53,367 nucleotides of DNA from Desulfovibrionaceae bacterium (GCA_022510785.1 JAFLSV010000012.1:1-53367); one strand, 5' to 3'. Positions 15,994 to 25,726 are shown, counted from the stretch's first letter. Numbers and translations are program-made. Notes: a model not told the origin generated them from the sequence alone.

Positions 15994-16915
15994 CATGCCG
16001 GGCCGTTCCGATCTGGCCGTGCGAAGCTCAATAAACGAGGAAAAGGCGGCCTGGTACCGGGAAGTTCTGGATCTGGAGCCGGGTTCCAAGGTCTTTGTGC
16101 CGTTCGCCCGCCTGCTGCTGGAGCTGGATCGCGCGGATGAGGCCATTGACGTGCTGCGCGACGGCCTGGAACGCCATCCTGAATTCATGGAGGCCCGCCT
16201 CCTGCTTATTGACGTGCTGCACCGGCGCGGCGATGCCGGCTGCGGGGCGGAGGTGGCTCGCCTGGCCGGGCTGTTCCGCTCGCATCCCGACTTCTGGGAC
16301 GCCTGGGGCGCGGAGAGCGCCTCGACCGAGCTGGCTGTGTCTCTGGGCTTTCTGGCCGCCCTCTTCCGCAACGAGGGGCTGACTTTGGCCGATGTGCTGG
16401 CCGCCGGCCTTGATGTCCTGCGCGAACAGCCGTTCACGCCGGGCGAACGCGCGGTTCCGCCCGCCCGCGCGATCTCCGCAGAGCTCTGCGGGCGTGACGC
16501 GGCCGGCAGCGCCGGGCCGGCGCGGGCGTCGTCCGATTTGTCCGGAGATCCGCCCCATCCGCGGATATCTGACGGCCTGGCGAACACCGCATCCGTATCC
16601 GCGCCCGCCGGCGGGCAGGACAAGTGTTCGCTGCGCACCCGATCCATGGCCGAAGTTCTGGCCGAACAGGGCGATGTGCGCGGCGCGGTGGATATTTACG
16701 AGGAACTTCTGACCACCTGCCGGCCTGAAGACCGGGCCAGCCTGGAAGCGCGGCTGGATTCCCTGCGCGAGCGCCTGGGCACGGAAGGCGGGGGCGCGCC
16801 CCTGCCACGGGCTTCGGCCTCGGCGCCGGCCCGAAGTGTGCCGTCCGCCCGCAACGGAATGCTGGATTTGCTGGAAAGGCTGGCGGTTCGTCTGGAAACC
16901 AAGGCCCGCCAGTAG
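15977..16915 (+). CDS. TPR-repeat protein
   Basis: 312 residues with N-terminal TPR-like pairs (KVFVPFARLLLELDRADEAI, LRDGLERHPEFMEARLLL) and a further repeat near residue 225 (AEVLAEQGDVRGAVDIYEEL). The middle (~140-210) is a low-complexity Ala/Pro/Arg linker. It probably scaffolds protein contacts, partner unknown. The start overlaps the ftsB-like gene by 17 bases, so they are likely co-translated; ATG 15995 is an alternative. No signal peptide. Confidence 0.7.
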   Translation: MTSLSDMPGRSDLAVRSSINEEKAAWYREVLDLEPGSKVFVPFARLLLELDRADEAIDVLRDGLERHPEFMEARLLLIDVLHRRGDAGCGAEVARLAGLFRSHPDFWDAWGAESASTELAVSLGFLAALFRNEGLTLADVLAAGLDVLREQPFTPGERAVPPARAISAELCGRDAAGSAGPARASSDLSGDPPHPRISDGLANTASVSAPAGGQDKCSLRTRSMAEVLAEQGDVRGAVDIYEELLTTCRPEDRASLEARLDSLRERLGTEGGGAPLPRASASAPARSVPSARNGMLDLLERLAVRLETKARQ

Positions 16916-16940
16916 GGCGGGATGGATACAGGAGAGCGCG

Positions 16941-17711
16941 TTGCGTATTCGCCCTGCTTCCCCTGCCGCCCTGGCGCTTGCGGTTCTGGTCTGGCTGATG
17001 CCGTGTCTTGGCGGGTGCGGCCTGACCGATACCCAGGCCTGGAAGAGCAGCCGCCGTTTTTACTATACCTATGTCAATACGCCCGCCAGGATCGATGTGT
17101 CGGATCCGGTCACCCTATCCGAGAATGACAGCCGCCTTGCCTCGCGTCTGATGGCCGTGGACGAGCAGCTGAGCGGCCTGGAACAGGCCCTGGACGCTCT
17201 GGGCTCAGTGCCGGATGGCGCCGCGGTGGACGCGCTTTTGCGCCGCTTTCCCTGGCTGTCGGGCCTGACGCTTGTGGATGCGTCGGGCGTCATCCTTGCC
17301 GCCGAACCGCCCGTCTCTCTCAAGCAGCTGGACTTCACGCCCCTGCTGGAATGTCCGCCCGGCTCGTCGCCCCGCGCTCTGCGCGCCGTGGTGCAGGATA
17401 CGGTACTTGGGCCGGAGGTGCTGGTGGCACGTCCGCTGCTGGCCGGGGGCGAACTTCAGGCGCTTTTGGTGGCCAGTTTCGATTTCCGTTCGCTTTTGCC
17501 CTACACGTCCACCCCGGGCGATCTGGTGGTTCGCACGGCCGATATCCTGATGTGGGCTGGCGACGAGGCCGGTTCCCTGGACGGCGTGGACTGGAGCGCC
17601 CAGATTGCCAAACGCTCGCATGGTGTCGTCCGAACAGAGTCCAGTGCCTTTGTCTGGCTGGTGCGCTATATGGGAGGGCAGCCTCTGGTTTTCGCCACGC
17701 CCGTCGCGTAG
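16941..17711 (+). CDS. Hypothetical lipoprotein with sensor-like domain
   Basis: 256 residues from TTG 16941; AGGAG at the right distance makes this rare start likely. Signal peptide [17 protein letters not shown] ends in a lipobox, so the protein is an outer- or inner-membrane lipoprotein. After it come a helix ([17 protein letters not shown]) and a beta-rich region ([40 protein letters not shown]) that resembles an extracellular Cache/PAS-like ligand fold, but without any signalling domain. It follows the TPR gene closely and precedes fbp. Function unknown. Confidence 0.6.
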   Translation: MRIRPASPAALALAVLVWLMPCLGGCGLTDTQAWKSSRRFYYTYVNTPARIDVSDPVTLSENDSRLASRLMAVDEQLSGLEQALDALGSVPDGAAVDALLRRFPWLSGLTLVDASGVILAAEPPVSLKQLDFTPLLECPPGSSPRALRAVVQDTVLGPEVLVARPLLAGGELQALLVASFDFRSLLPYTSTPGDLVVRTADILMWAGDEAGSLDGVDWSAQIAKRSHGVVRTESSAFVWLVRYMGGQPLVFATPVA

Positions 17712-17770
17712 CCCCGCCCTTTTTTTTGAAGTTTCCAGGAGTCTCCGAAAAGTTTCGTAAGGAGGACATC

Positions 17771-18775
17771 ATGCCCGAAATTACAGTTACGGAACATTTG
17801 CTGGCGGCCCAGATGGAATGGTCGCCCAAGGCCACAGGGCAGTTCACCTCACTTTTGCACGATCTTATTGTGTCGGCCAAAATTATTTCCCGTAACGTGA
17901 AGCAGGCCGGCCTGGTGGATATTCTGGGGGGCACCGGCGAAGTCAATGTTCAGGGCGAGCGGGTGCAGAAACTGGACGAGTTTGCCAACAAAACCCTGGT
18001 GTACCGGATGCGCACCTGCGGCGCCGTGTGCGCCCTGGGCTCCGAAGAGCTGGAAGAGCCGCTCATCATCCCTCCGGAAGAATCCAGCGGCAGTTACATC
18101 ATTTATTTTGATCCCCTGGATGGATCATCCAATATTGACGTCAACGTCAGCATCGGCACCATCTTTTCCATTTACCGGCGGCGCGAGGACGCCACGGAAC
18201 CCTTCCGGGCCGAGCGCATGCTGCGTCCCTGCGACACGCAGGTGGCGGCGGGCTATTTTCTGTACGGGCCGTCCACCATGATGGTGTACACCACCGGTCA
18301 CGGCGTGAACGGCTTTACCCTCGACCCCAGCATCGGCGAGTTTTTGCTGTCTCATCCCAACATGCAGATCGCCCCGCGCGGAGCCATCTATTCGGTCAAT
18401 GCGTCCTATGACCGCTTCTGGGATGAGGCCACGCGGGAATGTGTGGACAGCTTCTGCCACCCGGCCGGGGGCCAGCCCTATTCCCTGCGCTATGTGGGAT
18501 CCTTGGTGGCGGATTTTCACCGCACCCTGCTGTACGGCGGCATTTTCATGTACCCGGCCGATACCAGAAAGCCGGACGGCAAACTGCGCCTGATGTACGA
18601 GGCCGCGCCCATGGCCTTCCTCGCCGAGCAGGCCGGGGGCAAGGCCACGGACGGCGTGCATCGCATTCTGGACAAGACTCCCCTCTCCATCCACGAGCGC
18701 ACGCCGCTCATCATCGGTTCGTCCGAAGACGTGGATCATGTGGCGGACATCTATCGCAGGCATGGCCGGGGCTAG
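17771..18775 (+). CDS. fbp: Fructose-1,6-bisphosphatase, class I
   Basis: 334 residues. It removes the C1 phosphate of fructose 1,6-bisphosphate in gluconeogenesis. The metal/substrate motif [13 protein letters not shown] is intact; later conserved pieces are [42 protein letters not shown] and [11 protein letters not shown]. Length matches the bacterial class I enzyme. TAAGGAGG lies just before ATG 17771. tsaD follows after 23 bases on the same strand, so they may be co-transcribed. Confidence 0.96.
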   Translation: MPEITVTEHLLAAQMEWSPKATGQFTSLLHDLIVSAKIISRNVKQAGLVDILGGTGEVNVQGERVQKLDEFANKTLVYRMRTCGAVCALGSEELEEPLIIPPEESSGSYIIYFDPLDGSSNIDVNVSIGTIFSIYRRREDATEPFRAERMLRPCDTQVAAGYFLYGPSTMMVYTTGHGVNGFTLDPSIGEFLLSHPNMQIAPRGAIYSVNASYDRFWDEATRECVDSFCHPAGGQPYSLRYVGSLVADFHRTLLYGGIFMYPADTRKPDGKLRLMYEAAPMAFLAEQAGGKATDGVHRILDKTPLSIHERTPLIIGSSEDVDHVADIYRRHGRG

Positions 18776-18798
18776 GCTGCCTGTGCCACGGAGCCGTC

Positions 18799-19983
18799 AT
18801 GCTGGTTCTGGGTATTGAAAGCTCCTGTGACGAAACGGCTCTGGCCCTGGTCAACGACGAGGGCGAGCTGGCCTCGGTCATGGCCAGCCAGGTTGACGTG
18901 CACGCGCTGTTCGGCGGCGTGGTGCCGGAACTGGCCTCGCGCGAACACGCCCGACTGATTGGACCCCTGCTGGATCATCTGCTGGAGAAGATCTGGCGGA
19001 CAAGCGGCCTGGGCTGGGCCAATGTGGATCGCATTGCCGTCACCCGGGGGCCCGGCCTTCTGGGCAGCCTGCTGGTTGGCCTGGCCTTTGCCAAGGCCTT
19101 GGCCCTGGGCCGGGGCCTGCCGCTCATCGGCGTCAACCATCTGCACGCCCATCTGCTGGTGGCGGGTATGCCGCCGCGGCCCCGGCACTCCGCAGATCTC
19201 CCGCCGCCCCCGGGGCAAGCCCGCCTGGAGTTCCCGGCCCTGGGGGTGCTGGTGTCCGGGGGGCATACCCATCTGTACCGCATGGACGGTTCCACGAAGC
19301 TCCTCGCCCTGGGCCGTACCCTGGATGACGCGGCGGGCGAGGCCTGCGACAAGTTCGCCAAAATGGCCGGCCTGCCCTATCCGGGCGGGGCGCTGCTGGA
19401 CGCCCTGGGCAGCCGGGGCAGGGCGGACGGGCGCCTGTTTCCCCGGCCTTATACCCAGAACGAGAACCTCGATTTCAGCTTCAGCGGGCTGAAAACCGCC
19501 GGGGCCGCCTGGCTGGCCGCCCATCCTGACGCCCGTTTTTCCCCGGGCGATGGCCTGGCCCGCGAGGGACTGCCCCGCGCTTTGGATGCCGCTCCGCAGA
19601 ACTTGTGCGACGCGGCGGCCTCCTATTTGTTGGCCGTGGCCGAAACTCTGGTCATCAAGGCCCGGCGGGCGGCAACGCTGTTCCGGCCCCGCAGCGTGGT
19701 TCTGGCCGGAGGCGTGGCGGCCAACAGCGTAGTGCGCCGCCTTTTTGCCGAGCTGGCGGACGAGTGGGGCATCCCCCTGCTGGCGCCGCCCCCGGCCCTG
19801 TGCACGGACAACGGCGTTATGGTCGCGTGGAACGGGCTGCTTCTGGCGCGCGAGGGCCTGCGCCACGGCTTCGATCTTTCCGCCGTGCCGCGCGGCCGCC
19901 CCCTGCCCGAGGACTGGCTGCGGGAAGAGTCCCCGCTGGTCAGGCCGGTACCCGACCCCCTTTTGCGGCAGCAGGAATCATGA
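18799..19983 (+). CDS. tsaD: tRNA threonylcarbamoyladenosine transferase subunit TsaD
   Basis: 394 residues. It transfers threonylcarbamoyl to A37 of ANN-decoding tRNAs with TsaB and TsaE. The ASKHA-fold markers are clear: [15 protein letters not shown], the metal-binding [54 protein letters not shown] and a late [13 protein letters not shown] 18799 gives the exact family N-terminus; the upstream open frame through fbp is a GC artefact. A short insertion ([15 protein letters not shown]) follows the metal-binding loop. The stop is followed within ~30 bases by an ISAs1 fragment. Confidence 0.95.
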   Translation: MLVLGIESSCDETALALVNDEGELASVMASQVDVHALFGGVVPELASREHARLIGPLLDHLLEKIWRTSGLGWANVDRIAVTRGPGLLGSLLVGLAFAKALALGRGLPLIGVNHLHAHLLVAGMPPRPRHSADLPPPPGQARLEFPALGVLVSGGHTHLYRMDGSTKLLALGRTLDDAAGEACDKFAKMAGLPYPGGALLDALGSRGRADGRLFPRPYTQNENLDFSFSGLKTAGAAWLAAHPDARFSPGDGLAREGLPRALDAAPQNLCDAAASYLLAVAETLVIKARRAATLFRPRSVVLAGGVAANSVVRRLFAELADEWGIPLLAPPPALCTDNGVMVAWNGLLLAREGLRHGFDLSAVPRGRPLPEDWLREESPLVRPVPDPLLRQQES

Positions 19984-20009
19984 GGCGCTCCGCCGCTCCG
20001 TGGCCCGCA

Positions 20010-20353
20010 TCAACTCTTCTGTCGAAAAAAGAGGTAAATCTATATCTGAAACACAATATTTTTATTTCCAGCCTTCCCCCGGATGCCGAAAAAATCGCCA
20101 GGGCAGTTCGTGAACACTGGGGGATCGAAAAGACGCTCCACTGAAGCCTGGATGTGGTCTGCCATGAGGATGCCTGCATCATCAAAAAAGACAAGTCCCC
20201 GAAAAATCTGGCAATTCTTCGCAGAATCGGCTTCAATCCCGTCAAGCCTCGTACACCTGAGGGGATGCCCACAAACAAGGCACAGCTCAGATCTGTCCTG
20301 TCACAGATCTTCACCGACCGCCACTTCATCAAAATTTGGATGCGCCGGCCCTG
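20010..20353 (+). mobile_element. ISAs1-family element, remnant 3 (3' end only)
   Basis: C-terminal transposase piece plus the right terminal repeat (GATGCGCCGGCCCTG, 20339-20353). It reads SISETQYF, shifts frame near 20062 and continues ISSLPPDAEKIARAVREHWG. A Trp codon is changed to TGA right after EKTLH. This TGA is a nonsense change relative to remnant 2, which has TGG there. The left half is missing and the junction lies ~30 bases after tsaD. Its arrival placed IS debris between tsaD and selD. Confidence 0.82.
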
Positions 20354-20562
20354 GGCAGGGGGGAACCGCATTTGCCAGGCCAGGGCTTTTGGCGTACAAG
20401 GCCAGCATGGCGGAGCGGCCGCGGCGGGGGCCGGCGTATCTGCCGGAGCCTCCGGAGCCCTGGGGGGCTTCAGGAATCCGCGCGCGGCGCTGGCCAGATT
20501 CCGCGTCAGGCGCGGATGCGTCTTTTGGAAAGGGCGGAAAAGGGCAGGAAAAGGAGAACGGC

Positions 20563-21633
20563 ATGGGCGACATGGCCCTGATGTCCAAAGCCAAAGCCGC
20601 CGGCTGAGCGGCCAAGATGGCTCCGGAGTTTCTGGAGCGGCTTTTGGACAGCCTGCCACCCGGTTTTGATCCGGACGGGCGTCTTCTGTGCGGCACGCAG
20701 GGGCATGAGGATGCCGCGGTGCTGCGCGTGCCCGCCGGCTCCGCCCTGGTGCAGACCGTGGATATTCTGTCGCCTATCGGCAACGATCCCTATACCTTTG
20801 GCCAGATAGCGGCGGCCAACGCCTTGTCCGACGTGTACGCCATGGGCGGTGAGCCTTGGTGCGCCATGAATATCGCCTTTTTTCCGTCCACGCCCAAGGC
20901 CGCCGAAGCCGGACTGGGCCTGGAGGCGCTGGCCGCCATTCTGCGGGGGGGCGCGGACAAGCTGCGCGAAGCGGGCGCCGTGCTGGCGGGCGGGCATACG
21001 GTGGAAGACGACGAGCCCAAGTACGGCCTGTCCGTCACCGGCATCATTGATCCGGCGCGGGTGGCCACCAATGCAGGGCTCAGGCCCGGCGACCTGCTGA
21101 TTCTGACCAAGCCCCTGGGCACGGGCATTTTGTCCACCGTGGCCAAGGCCCGCTGGGACGGCTGGCGGGAGGCCGAGGCCGAATTCTGCCGCTGGGCCTG
21201 CCGTCTCAACCGGGTGGGGGCCTCGGTGATCCGCGATCTGGGCTTGCGGGCGGCAACGGATATCACCGGTTTCGGTCTGGGGGGCCACGCCCGGGAACAG
21301 GCCCGCGCGTCGGGGCTGACGGTGACCCTGAACGCCGAAGCCGTGCCGCTTATGCCGCGGGTGCTCGACTACGCCGGGGATGGCATGGTGCCGGCGGGCA
21401 GCTTTGCCAACAAGCGCTGGTGTTCCCGCGATGTGGATGTCTCGCCCGGGGTTCCCCCCCTTCTGGTGTCGGTGCTCTTTGATGCCCAGACTTCCGGGGG
21501 GCTGCTGCTGGCCGTGCCTGAAAATCTGGCGGACAGGGCGCGGGCGCTCCTGGAAGCGGGCGGGGATGGTGCCTGGGTTGTGGGGGAGGTGCGGCCTCTG
21601 CGCCCGGACGGAGTATCCCTGGAAATCCGGTAA
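20563..21633 (+). CDS. selD: Selenide, water dikinase SelD, itself a selenoprotein (Sec15)
   Basis: 356 residues when the in-frame TGA at 20605-20607 is read as selenocysteine. It makes selenophosphate, the selenium donor for Sec-tRNA, from selenide and ATP. The N-terminus KAKAAG-Sec-AAK lines up with the family's catalytic G-C/U-xxK loop, so the TGA sits exactly at the active-site residue (Cys17 in E. coli) and Lys18 is the essential lysine. Downstream motifs are normal: HEDAAVL, IAAANALSDVYAMGG, LAGGHTVED, TDITGFGLGGH, DAQTSGGLLLAV. AAGGAG precedes ATG 20563. Starting at ATG 20617, as a naive call would, drops the catalytic loop. A hairpin suited to SECIS follows. It needs selA/selB/selC elsewhere. 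Confidence 0.93.
20612..20647 (+). promoter_or_regulatory. SECIS-like hairpin in selD
   Basis: It begins 5 bases after the TGA. Lower stem CCAAGA (20612-20617) pairs with TTTTGG (20642-20647); upper stem GCTCC (20620-20624) pairs with GGAGC (20634-20638); the 9-base apical loop starts with GG (20625-20633). The loop starts 18 bases after the UGA, within the range bacterial SelB needs. Confidence 0.7.
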
Positions 21634-21706
21634 TACCCGGCCATGGGCTGGAAGGCGCGCGGAACAGCGGATTCCATGCCGCTGTCCTGCCGGATTGGAA
21701 GGACGT

Positions 21707-22030
21707 ATGCCGACGAACGATCCCAGGCACACGCCGTGCCGCCGTTCGGGCAGGGATGCCGTGATCCGGCTCAAAACCCAGCTTATGGCGCGGGATATCC
21801 CTCTGTTTGCGCAATAGAATCACAAGGTCAACGCCGCGGGAGCCAGGCTGACCATGCCCGAAGCCACGGTGCTGGTATTCGGCAGCCCGGCTGTGGGAGC
21901 GAAGCTGATGCGGGCGGCGCCCGCCCTGGCCCCGGACTTGCCGCTGCGCCTGCCGGTGCATGAAGACGGCCATGGCCGCCGTTTCACCTGCCGGGACAGC
22001 GGTGCCCTTATCCGGGAACACGGCCTGTGA
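21707..22030 (+). pseudogene. DUF302-family gene broken by an in-frame TAG
   Basis: Conceptual 107-codon reading. The first part (DAVIRLKTQLMARDIPLFAQ) and the second (VNAAGARLTMPEATVLVFGS, MRAAPALAPDLPLRLPVHED) together match the DUF302 layout, in which FAxIDHxxxA joins the two strands. Here the codon after FAQ is TAG, where the family usually has Ile. One stop in an otherwise aligned frame suggests a recent nonsense change, or a real amber read-through. It follows selD by 73 bases with a good GGAAGGA site. DUF302 function is poorly defined. Confidence 0.65.
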
Positions 22031-22139
22031 GGATGACAATAGCGCGGACAAGCTGAGAGCCCTGCTGGAATCCCTCATCGAAAGCGTGTGCGCTCAGCCG
22101 GGCAAGGCAGGCCGCGCGCGGCGCGCGTGCGTGGGGTTT

Positions 22140-23243
22140 TCACCACAGAAAGCCTTCATCCTCCGGCTGCGTGTGAAAGCGCACACGATCCGGCGGCAGG
22201 CCCAGGGCGGCCCAGGCTTCGCGCAGGGCTCCGCGCTGCCCGTACATGCAGCCCTGATGGCGGCGGGGCAGGCTGATGCCCCGTGGGGCGCGGCCCAGCC
22301 GGGTCAGCTGTGTCCGCGTGCTTTGCAGCAGGGCCTCGGCCTGAATGAGCGCGCCCAGGGCCGGGTGGCGCGGCCCGGCCAACAGTGTGGCGTCAAAGGC
22401 CGCTTCGGGGGCCACGGCCAGGCGGATAACGGGCACGCCCGCAGCCCAGGCCCGGCGCAGGCCTTCGCCCAGGGCGCGCACGGTTTCCGGCAGTGACCAG
22501 GGCTTGTAGCGGCCGCTCTTCCACAGGGAGGCCAGTTCCGTGCCGTCGGGCACCACGCAGGGATAGAAGCGCAGGCAGGCGGGCCGCAGGGCCAGGGCGC
22601 GATCCACGTCGGCCAGAAAAATGGCGGGCGTGACGCCGGGCATACCCGGCAGAAGCTGAATGCCCAGGGCAAGGCCCGCCGCGGTCACGGCGCGGCATCC
22701 GTCCTCGGCGTCCTGGCCGCGGTAACCCCGGCGGGCTTTGTGCAGGGCATGGTCGTCAAAACTTTGCACGCCCAGTTCCACCAGATCAAGGCCGCCGTTT
22801 TTCAGGCGATCCAGGATCGATCCGCCGGGGCCGGCGCCCAGGGTGTCTGGGCGGGTGGAGCAGCGGCCGTGACTCACCACCCCCAGGCCGTGGCCGCGGG
22901 CGAGGAGCTCCAGCGCGGCTTCGAGCATGGCGGTGGGCAGTCCGGTAAAGGTGCCGCCGTAAAAGGCCAGTTCCACCCCGCCGGGCGGCGGGCAGGCGGC
23001 CAGCTCTTCCAGGGCGGCGGCGGCCCGGCTCAGGGCCTGCCCAACGTTGTGCCGCGGGCGCCGGCCAAGCCCTGTCTGCCTGTCCTGCGCACAGAACACA
23101 CAGCGGCCCGGGCAGGCGGCAAAGGGCAGAAAGACGGGCAGGATGCGGCCCGCCCTTTGCATCCGGACGCCCACGGCAAAGCGAAGGCCAGCCGGTTCAT
23201 CAAAGGGATCGGCGGGCGGGTCGGCGGGCAGGGCGGGGGACAT
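22140..23243 (-). CDS. Elp3-like radical SAM protein
   Basis: 367 residues. The iron-sulfur motif CPGRCVFC binds the 4Fe-4S cluster used to split S-adenosylmethionine. ELAFYGGTFTGLP is the GGE-like SAM contact, LVELGVQSFDDHALHKARRG the usual third motif, and LGIQLLPGMPG a later conserved loop. This is the Elp3/MiaB/HemN-like barrel seen in the YhcC/Elp3 class. No acetyltransferase domain is present, so it is not full Elp3. The substrate is unknown. It reads divergently from the HIT gene. Confidence 0.8.
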   Translation of the reverse strand: MSPALPADPPADPFDEPAGLRFAVGVRMQRAGRILPVFLPFAACPGRCVFCAQDRQTGLGRRPRHNVGQALSRAAAALEELAACPPPGGVELAFYGGTFTGLPTAMLEAALELLARGHGLGVVSHGRCSTRPDTLGAGPGGSILDRLKNGGLDLVELGVQSFDDHALHKARRGYRGQDAEDGCRAVTAAGLALGIQLLPGMPGVTPAIFLADVDRALALRPACLRFYPCVVPDGTELASLWKSGRYKPWSLPETVRALGEGLRRAWAAGVPVIRLAVAPEAAFDATLLAGPRHPALGALIQAEALLQSTRTQLTRLGRAPRGISLPRRHQGCMYGQRGALREAWAALGLPPDRVRFHTQPEDEGFLW

Positions 23244-23298
23244 GGCGGAAACTCCGGTGAAAAAAAGGCAGGGCGACCGGGCGCTGTGGAAAAAGCTC

Positions 23299-23327
23299 TT
23301 GATATCGCATCGGGTTATTTATATCAT
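23299..23327 (+). promoter_or_regulatory. Sigma70-type promoter for the HIT/IHF genes
   Basis: TTGATA (23299-23304), a 17-base spacer and TATCAT (23322-23327), 57 bases upstream of the HIT gene start. Confidence 0.55.
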
Positions 23328-23383
23328 GCGAAGCGACGTCCGTCAGCAGGGCGCAAAGCCGCTGTGACGCCCGGGGGAATGGA

Positions 23384-23800
23384 ATGAGCGAAAAGGATTG
23401 CATTTTCTGCCGCATCGTCCGGGGAGAGATACCCTGCGCCAGGGTGTATGAGGATGATGCCGTGCTGGCGTTTCTGGATCTGGGGCCGGTGCGCCCCGGT
23501 CATACTCTGCTTGTGCCCAAGGCGCACTGCGCCACGCTTCTGGAGTTGCCAGGCGACTTTGGCCCCGCGCTGATTGCCGGCCTGAAAAAGGTGGGGCGGG
23601 CCGTGATGGCGGCTACCGGAGCCACGGGTTTCCATGTGCTGCAGAACAATTTTTCTTCGGCGGGGCAGAGCGTTTTTCATGCGCACTGGCACATCATTCC
23701 CCGTGAGGACGGCGACGGGCTGAACCTGTGGCCCCAGGGAGCGTACCCGGACAGCGCGAGCATGCAGGAAACAGCGGCGGCCATTGCCGCGCAGCTTTGA
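23384..23800 (+). CDS. HIT-family nucleotide hydrolase
   Basis: 138 residues. Members cleave nucleoside phosphoramidates or dinucleoside polyphosphates. CIFCRIVRGEIPC near the N-terminus is the zinc-associated pair of the bacterial Hint group. The catalytic histidine triad is intact in SVFHAHWHIIPR (H-x-H-x-H). Length is normal. ATG 23384 is preceded by a GGGGGAATGGA stretch. The ihf-like gene follows after 40 bases on the same strand. Confidence 0.93.
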   Translation: MSEKDCIFCRIVRGEIPCARVYEDDAVLAFLDLGPVRPGHTLLVPKAHCATLLELPGDFGPALIAGLKKVGRAVMAATGATGFHVLQNNFSSAGQSVFHAHWHIIPREDGDGLNLWPQGAYPDSASMQETAAAIAAQL

Positions 23801-23840
23801 AAGAAAACCCTCAGCCAAGCCGAAACATCGGAGAGAAGGT

Positions 23841-24131
23841 ATGAACAGGGCGCTTACCAAGGCCGACATCGTGGAAGCGGTCTACGAAAAGAGCGAGAGG
23901 AACCGCGCCGAGGTGAAAAATATTGTCGAGTCGCTTCTGGAGCTTATGAAACAGGCGATCAAAAAGGATCATGCCCTGCTTATCAGCGGCTTCGGCAAGT
24001 TTGAAGCCTATGATAAAAAAGCCCGCAAGGGGCGCAATCCGCAAACCGACGAAGCCATTACCCTGCCCCCGCGCAAAGTGGTGGTATTCCGGCTGTCGCG
24101 CAAGTTTCGCGTGGAGCTCAACGGCGAATAA
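23841..24131 (+). CDS. Integration host factor/HU-type DNA-bending protein
   Basis: 96 residues, a small dimeric nucleoid protein. LTKADIVEAVYEKSERNRAE is the helical dimer part; LISGFGKFEAYDKKARKGRN leads to the beta arm with RNPQT, whose Pro inserts between bases in IHF and HU. The C-terminus FRLSRKFRVELN matches IHF alpha better than HU, but the split is not certain. ATG 23841 was chosen because GAGAGAAGG lies directly upstream. A terminator follows downstream. Confidence 0.88.
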   Translation: MNRALTKADIVEAVYEKSERNRAEVKNIVESLLELMKQAIKKDHALLISGFGKFEAYDKKARKGRNPQTDEAITLPPRKVVVFRLSRKFRVELNGE

Positions 24132-24211
24132 GCGGCCCTTTTCGCCGCGTCCCCGGCGCCGCCTTCGGGTCGCGGGACGGCCGCGCCATCCCGTTTTTTT
24201 CCGTATCTTCT

Positions 24212-24245
24212 GCCCCGAGGCCCTCTGGCCCGGGGCGATTTTTTT
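24212..24245 (+). terminator. Intrinsic terminator after the IHF-like gene
   Basis: GCCCCGAGGCC, a 4-base loop and GGCCCGGGGC (24212-24236) form a strong near-perfect stem followed within 2 bases by a run of seven T (24239-24245). It lies about 80 bases past the stop codon. The rest of 24246-24516 shows no gene. Confidence 0.7.
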
Positions 24246-24516
24246 GGCAGTTTTCCCCGTTTTTTTCGTCCGTGACGGCGGCAGCCTTCGCCATCGCGGA
24301 TGGTTCGCGGGCGGGTTCGCGGCCTTCGCCCATAGCTTGTGTGATGGAAGAGGGGGCGGCGGACTTTGCCCCGGCCTGAGGAAAGACGGGGCGCATCGGC
24401 GGTGAAAGGCTCTGGCCGCCCCGCGAGGCGCGGCTTGGCTTTTGCCGTAAAGCCTGATAGAAAAAACTAGAAGGCAAAAAAGCCGGCAGCGGCGATTTTT
24501 TTTGTGGAGGTCTGTC

Positions 24517-25647
24517 ATGTCGTGCCTGGGAGAGAATATCAAAAAGCTTGGTTTTGGTCTTATGCGTCTGCCCACGGTTGGGGAACAGATAGATGTGGAA
24601 CAGGTCAAGAGCATGGTGGATCGCTTTCTTGAAGCCGGGTTCACCTACTTTGACACGGCCTGGGCCTACCCCGGCAGTGAGGACGCCATCCGCCAGGCTC
24701 TGGTGGAACGGTATCCCCGGGAAGCGTTTCAGCTGGCCACCAAGAACGCGGCCTGGATTAAGTGCGCCAGCCGCGACGAGGCCGCTGCCCAGTTTGAGAC
24801 CTCGCTGCGCCAGACCGGGGCGGGGTATTTTGACTTTTACCTGTTGCACAATCTGGGCGAAGGCCGCACCCGCTTTTTTGACGACTTTGGCATGTGGGAC
24901 TTTGTGCGGGAAAAGAAGCGCCTCGGGCTCATCCGGCATGCGGGGTTTTCCTTCCACTCCACGCCGGAGGAGCTGGACGCCCTTTTGACCGCGCATCCCG
25001 ACATGGAGTTCGTGCAGCTGCAGATAAACTATGCGGACTGGGAAAACCCGGCCATCCAGTCGCGGGGCTGTTACGAGGTGGCGCGCCGGCACGGCAGGCC
25101 CGTCATCATCATGGAGCCGGTCAAGGGCGGGATGCTGGCCAAGCCGCCCAAAGCGGTGACGGACATTTTCAGCACCCTCAATCCCGGCCCATCCCCCGCG
25201 TCTTGGGCCATCCGCTTTGCGGCCAGTCTGGAGGGGGTTGTCACCGTCCTGTCCGGCATGAGCAGCCTGGAGCAGATGGAGGACAATCTTTCCTTCATGA
25301 AGGATTTCAGGCCCCTGTCCAACGAAGAACAGGACGCCATCCTGGCCGCGCAGCAGGCTCTGGCCGCCTTCCCGCTCATTCCCTGCACCACCTGCAACTA
25401 TTGCGCCAAGCTGTGCCCCCGCGAGATAGGGATTTCCGGCTCCTTCACCGCCATGAACCACTTCATCCTCTTTAATGACAAGGCCGCCGCCCGGCATCAG
25501 GAAAACTGGCTGGTGTCCATGCATGGCCGCAAGAGCGCCGCGGAATGCATCCAGTGCGGGGAGTGTGAAGCGGTATGCCCGCAGCATATTGCCATTCGGG
25601 ACGAGCTTGTCCGGGTCGTGCAGAGCCTGGGGTTGACCACGGCCTGA
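24517..25647 (+). CDS. Aldo/keto reductase with C-terminal 4Fe-4S domain
   Basis: 376 residues. The N-terminal ~270 residues form the NADPH-type (beta/alpha)8 barrel: KKLGFGLMRLPT, YFDTAWAYPGSEDAI with the catalytic Asp/Tyr, the Lys in ATKNAAW and the His in YLLHNLG. The C-terminal ~100 residues are a ferredoxin-like domain with two clusters, CTTCNYCAKLCP and CIQCGECEAVCP, so it probably passes electrons to or from an Fe-S partner. This fused type is common in anaerobes and its substrate is usually unknown. ATG 24517 follows GTGGAGG; a weak hairpin and T-run lie in the leader. Confidence 0.9.
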   Translation: MSCLGENIKKLGFGLMRLPTVGEQIDVEQVKSMVDRFLEAGFTYFDTAWAYPGSEDAIRQALVERYPREAFQLATKNAAWIKCASRDEAAAQFETSLRQTGAGYFDFYLLHNLGEGRTRFFDDFGMWDFVREKKRLGLIRHAGFSFHSTPEELDALLTAHPDMEFVQLQINYADWENPAIQSRGCYEVARRHGRPVIIMEPVKGGMLAKPPKAVTDIFSTLNPGPSPASWAIRFAASLEGVVTVLSGMSSLEQMEDNLSFMKDFRPLSNEEQDAILAAQQALAAFPLIPCTTCNYCAKLCPREIGISGSFTAMNHFILFNDKAAARHQENWLVSMHGRKSAAECIQCGECEAVCPQHIAIRDELVRVVQSLGLTTA

Positions 25648-25726
25648 CCTGGTTTGTTCACGGCCGCCATGGAGGACGCCGCAGCCTTGCCCGTTTGCCT
25701 TGGTTGCGGCGGATTCCGGGGCAGGC

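Noticed and set aside
18439..18798. Long open frame upstream of tsaD through fbp
   Set aside because: A GC-rich shadow frame; fbp is the real gene there and TsaD has a clear start at 18799.
20154..20156. TGA in the ISAs1 fragment as a further selenocysteine codon
   Set aside because: Remnant 2 has TGG (Trp) at the same place; this is decay of a dead transposase.
21815..21817. TAG in the DUF302 gene as pyrrolysine
   Set aside because: No Pyl machinery seen in the window and the protein is not a known Pyl family; a nonsense change is simpler.
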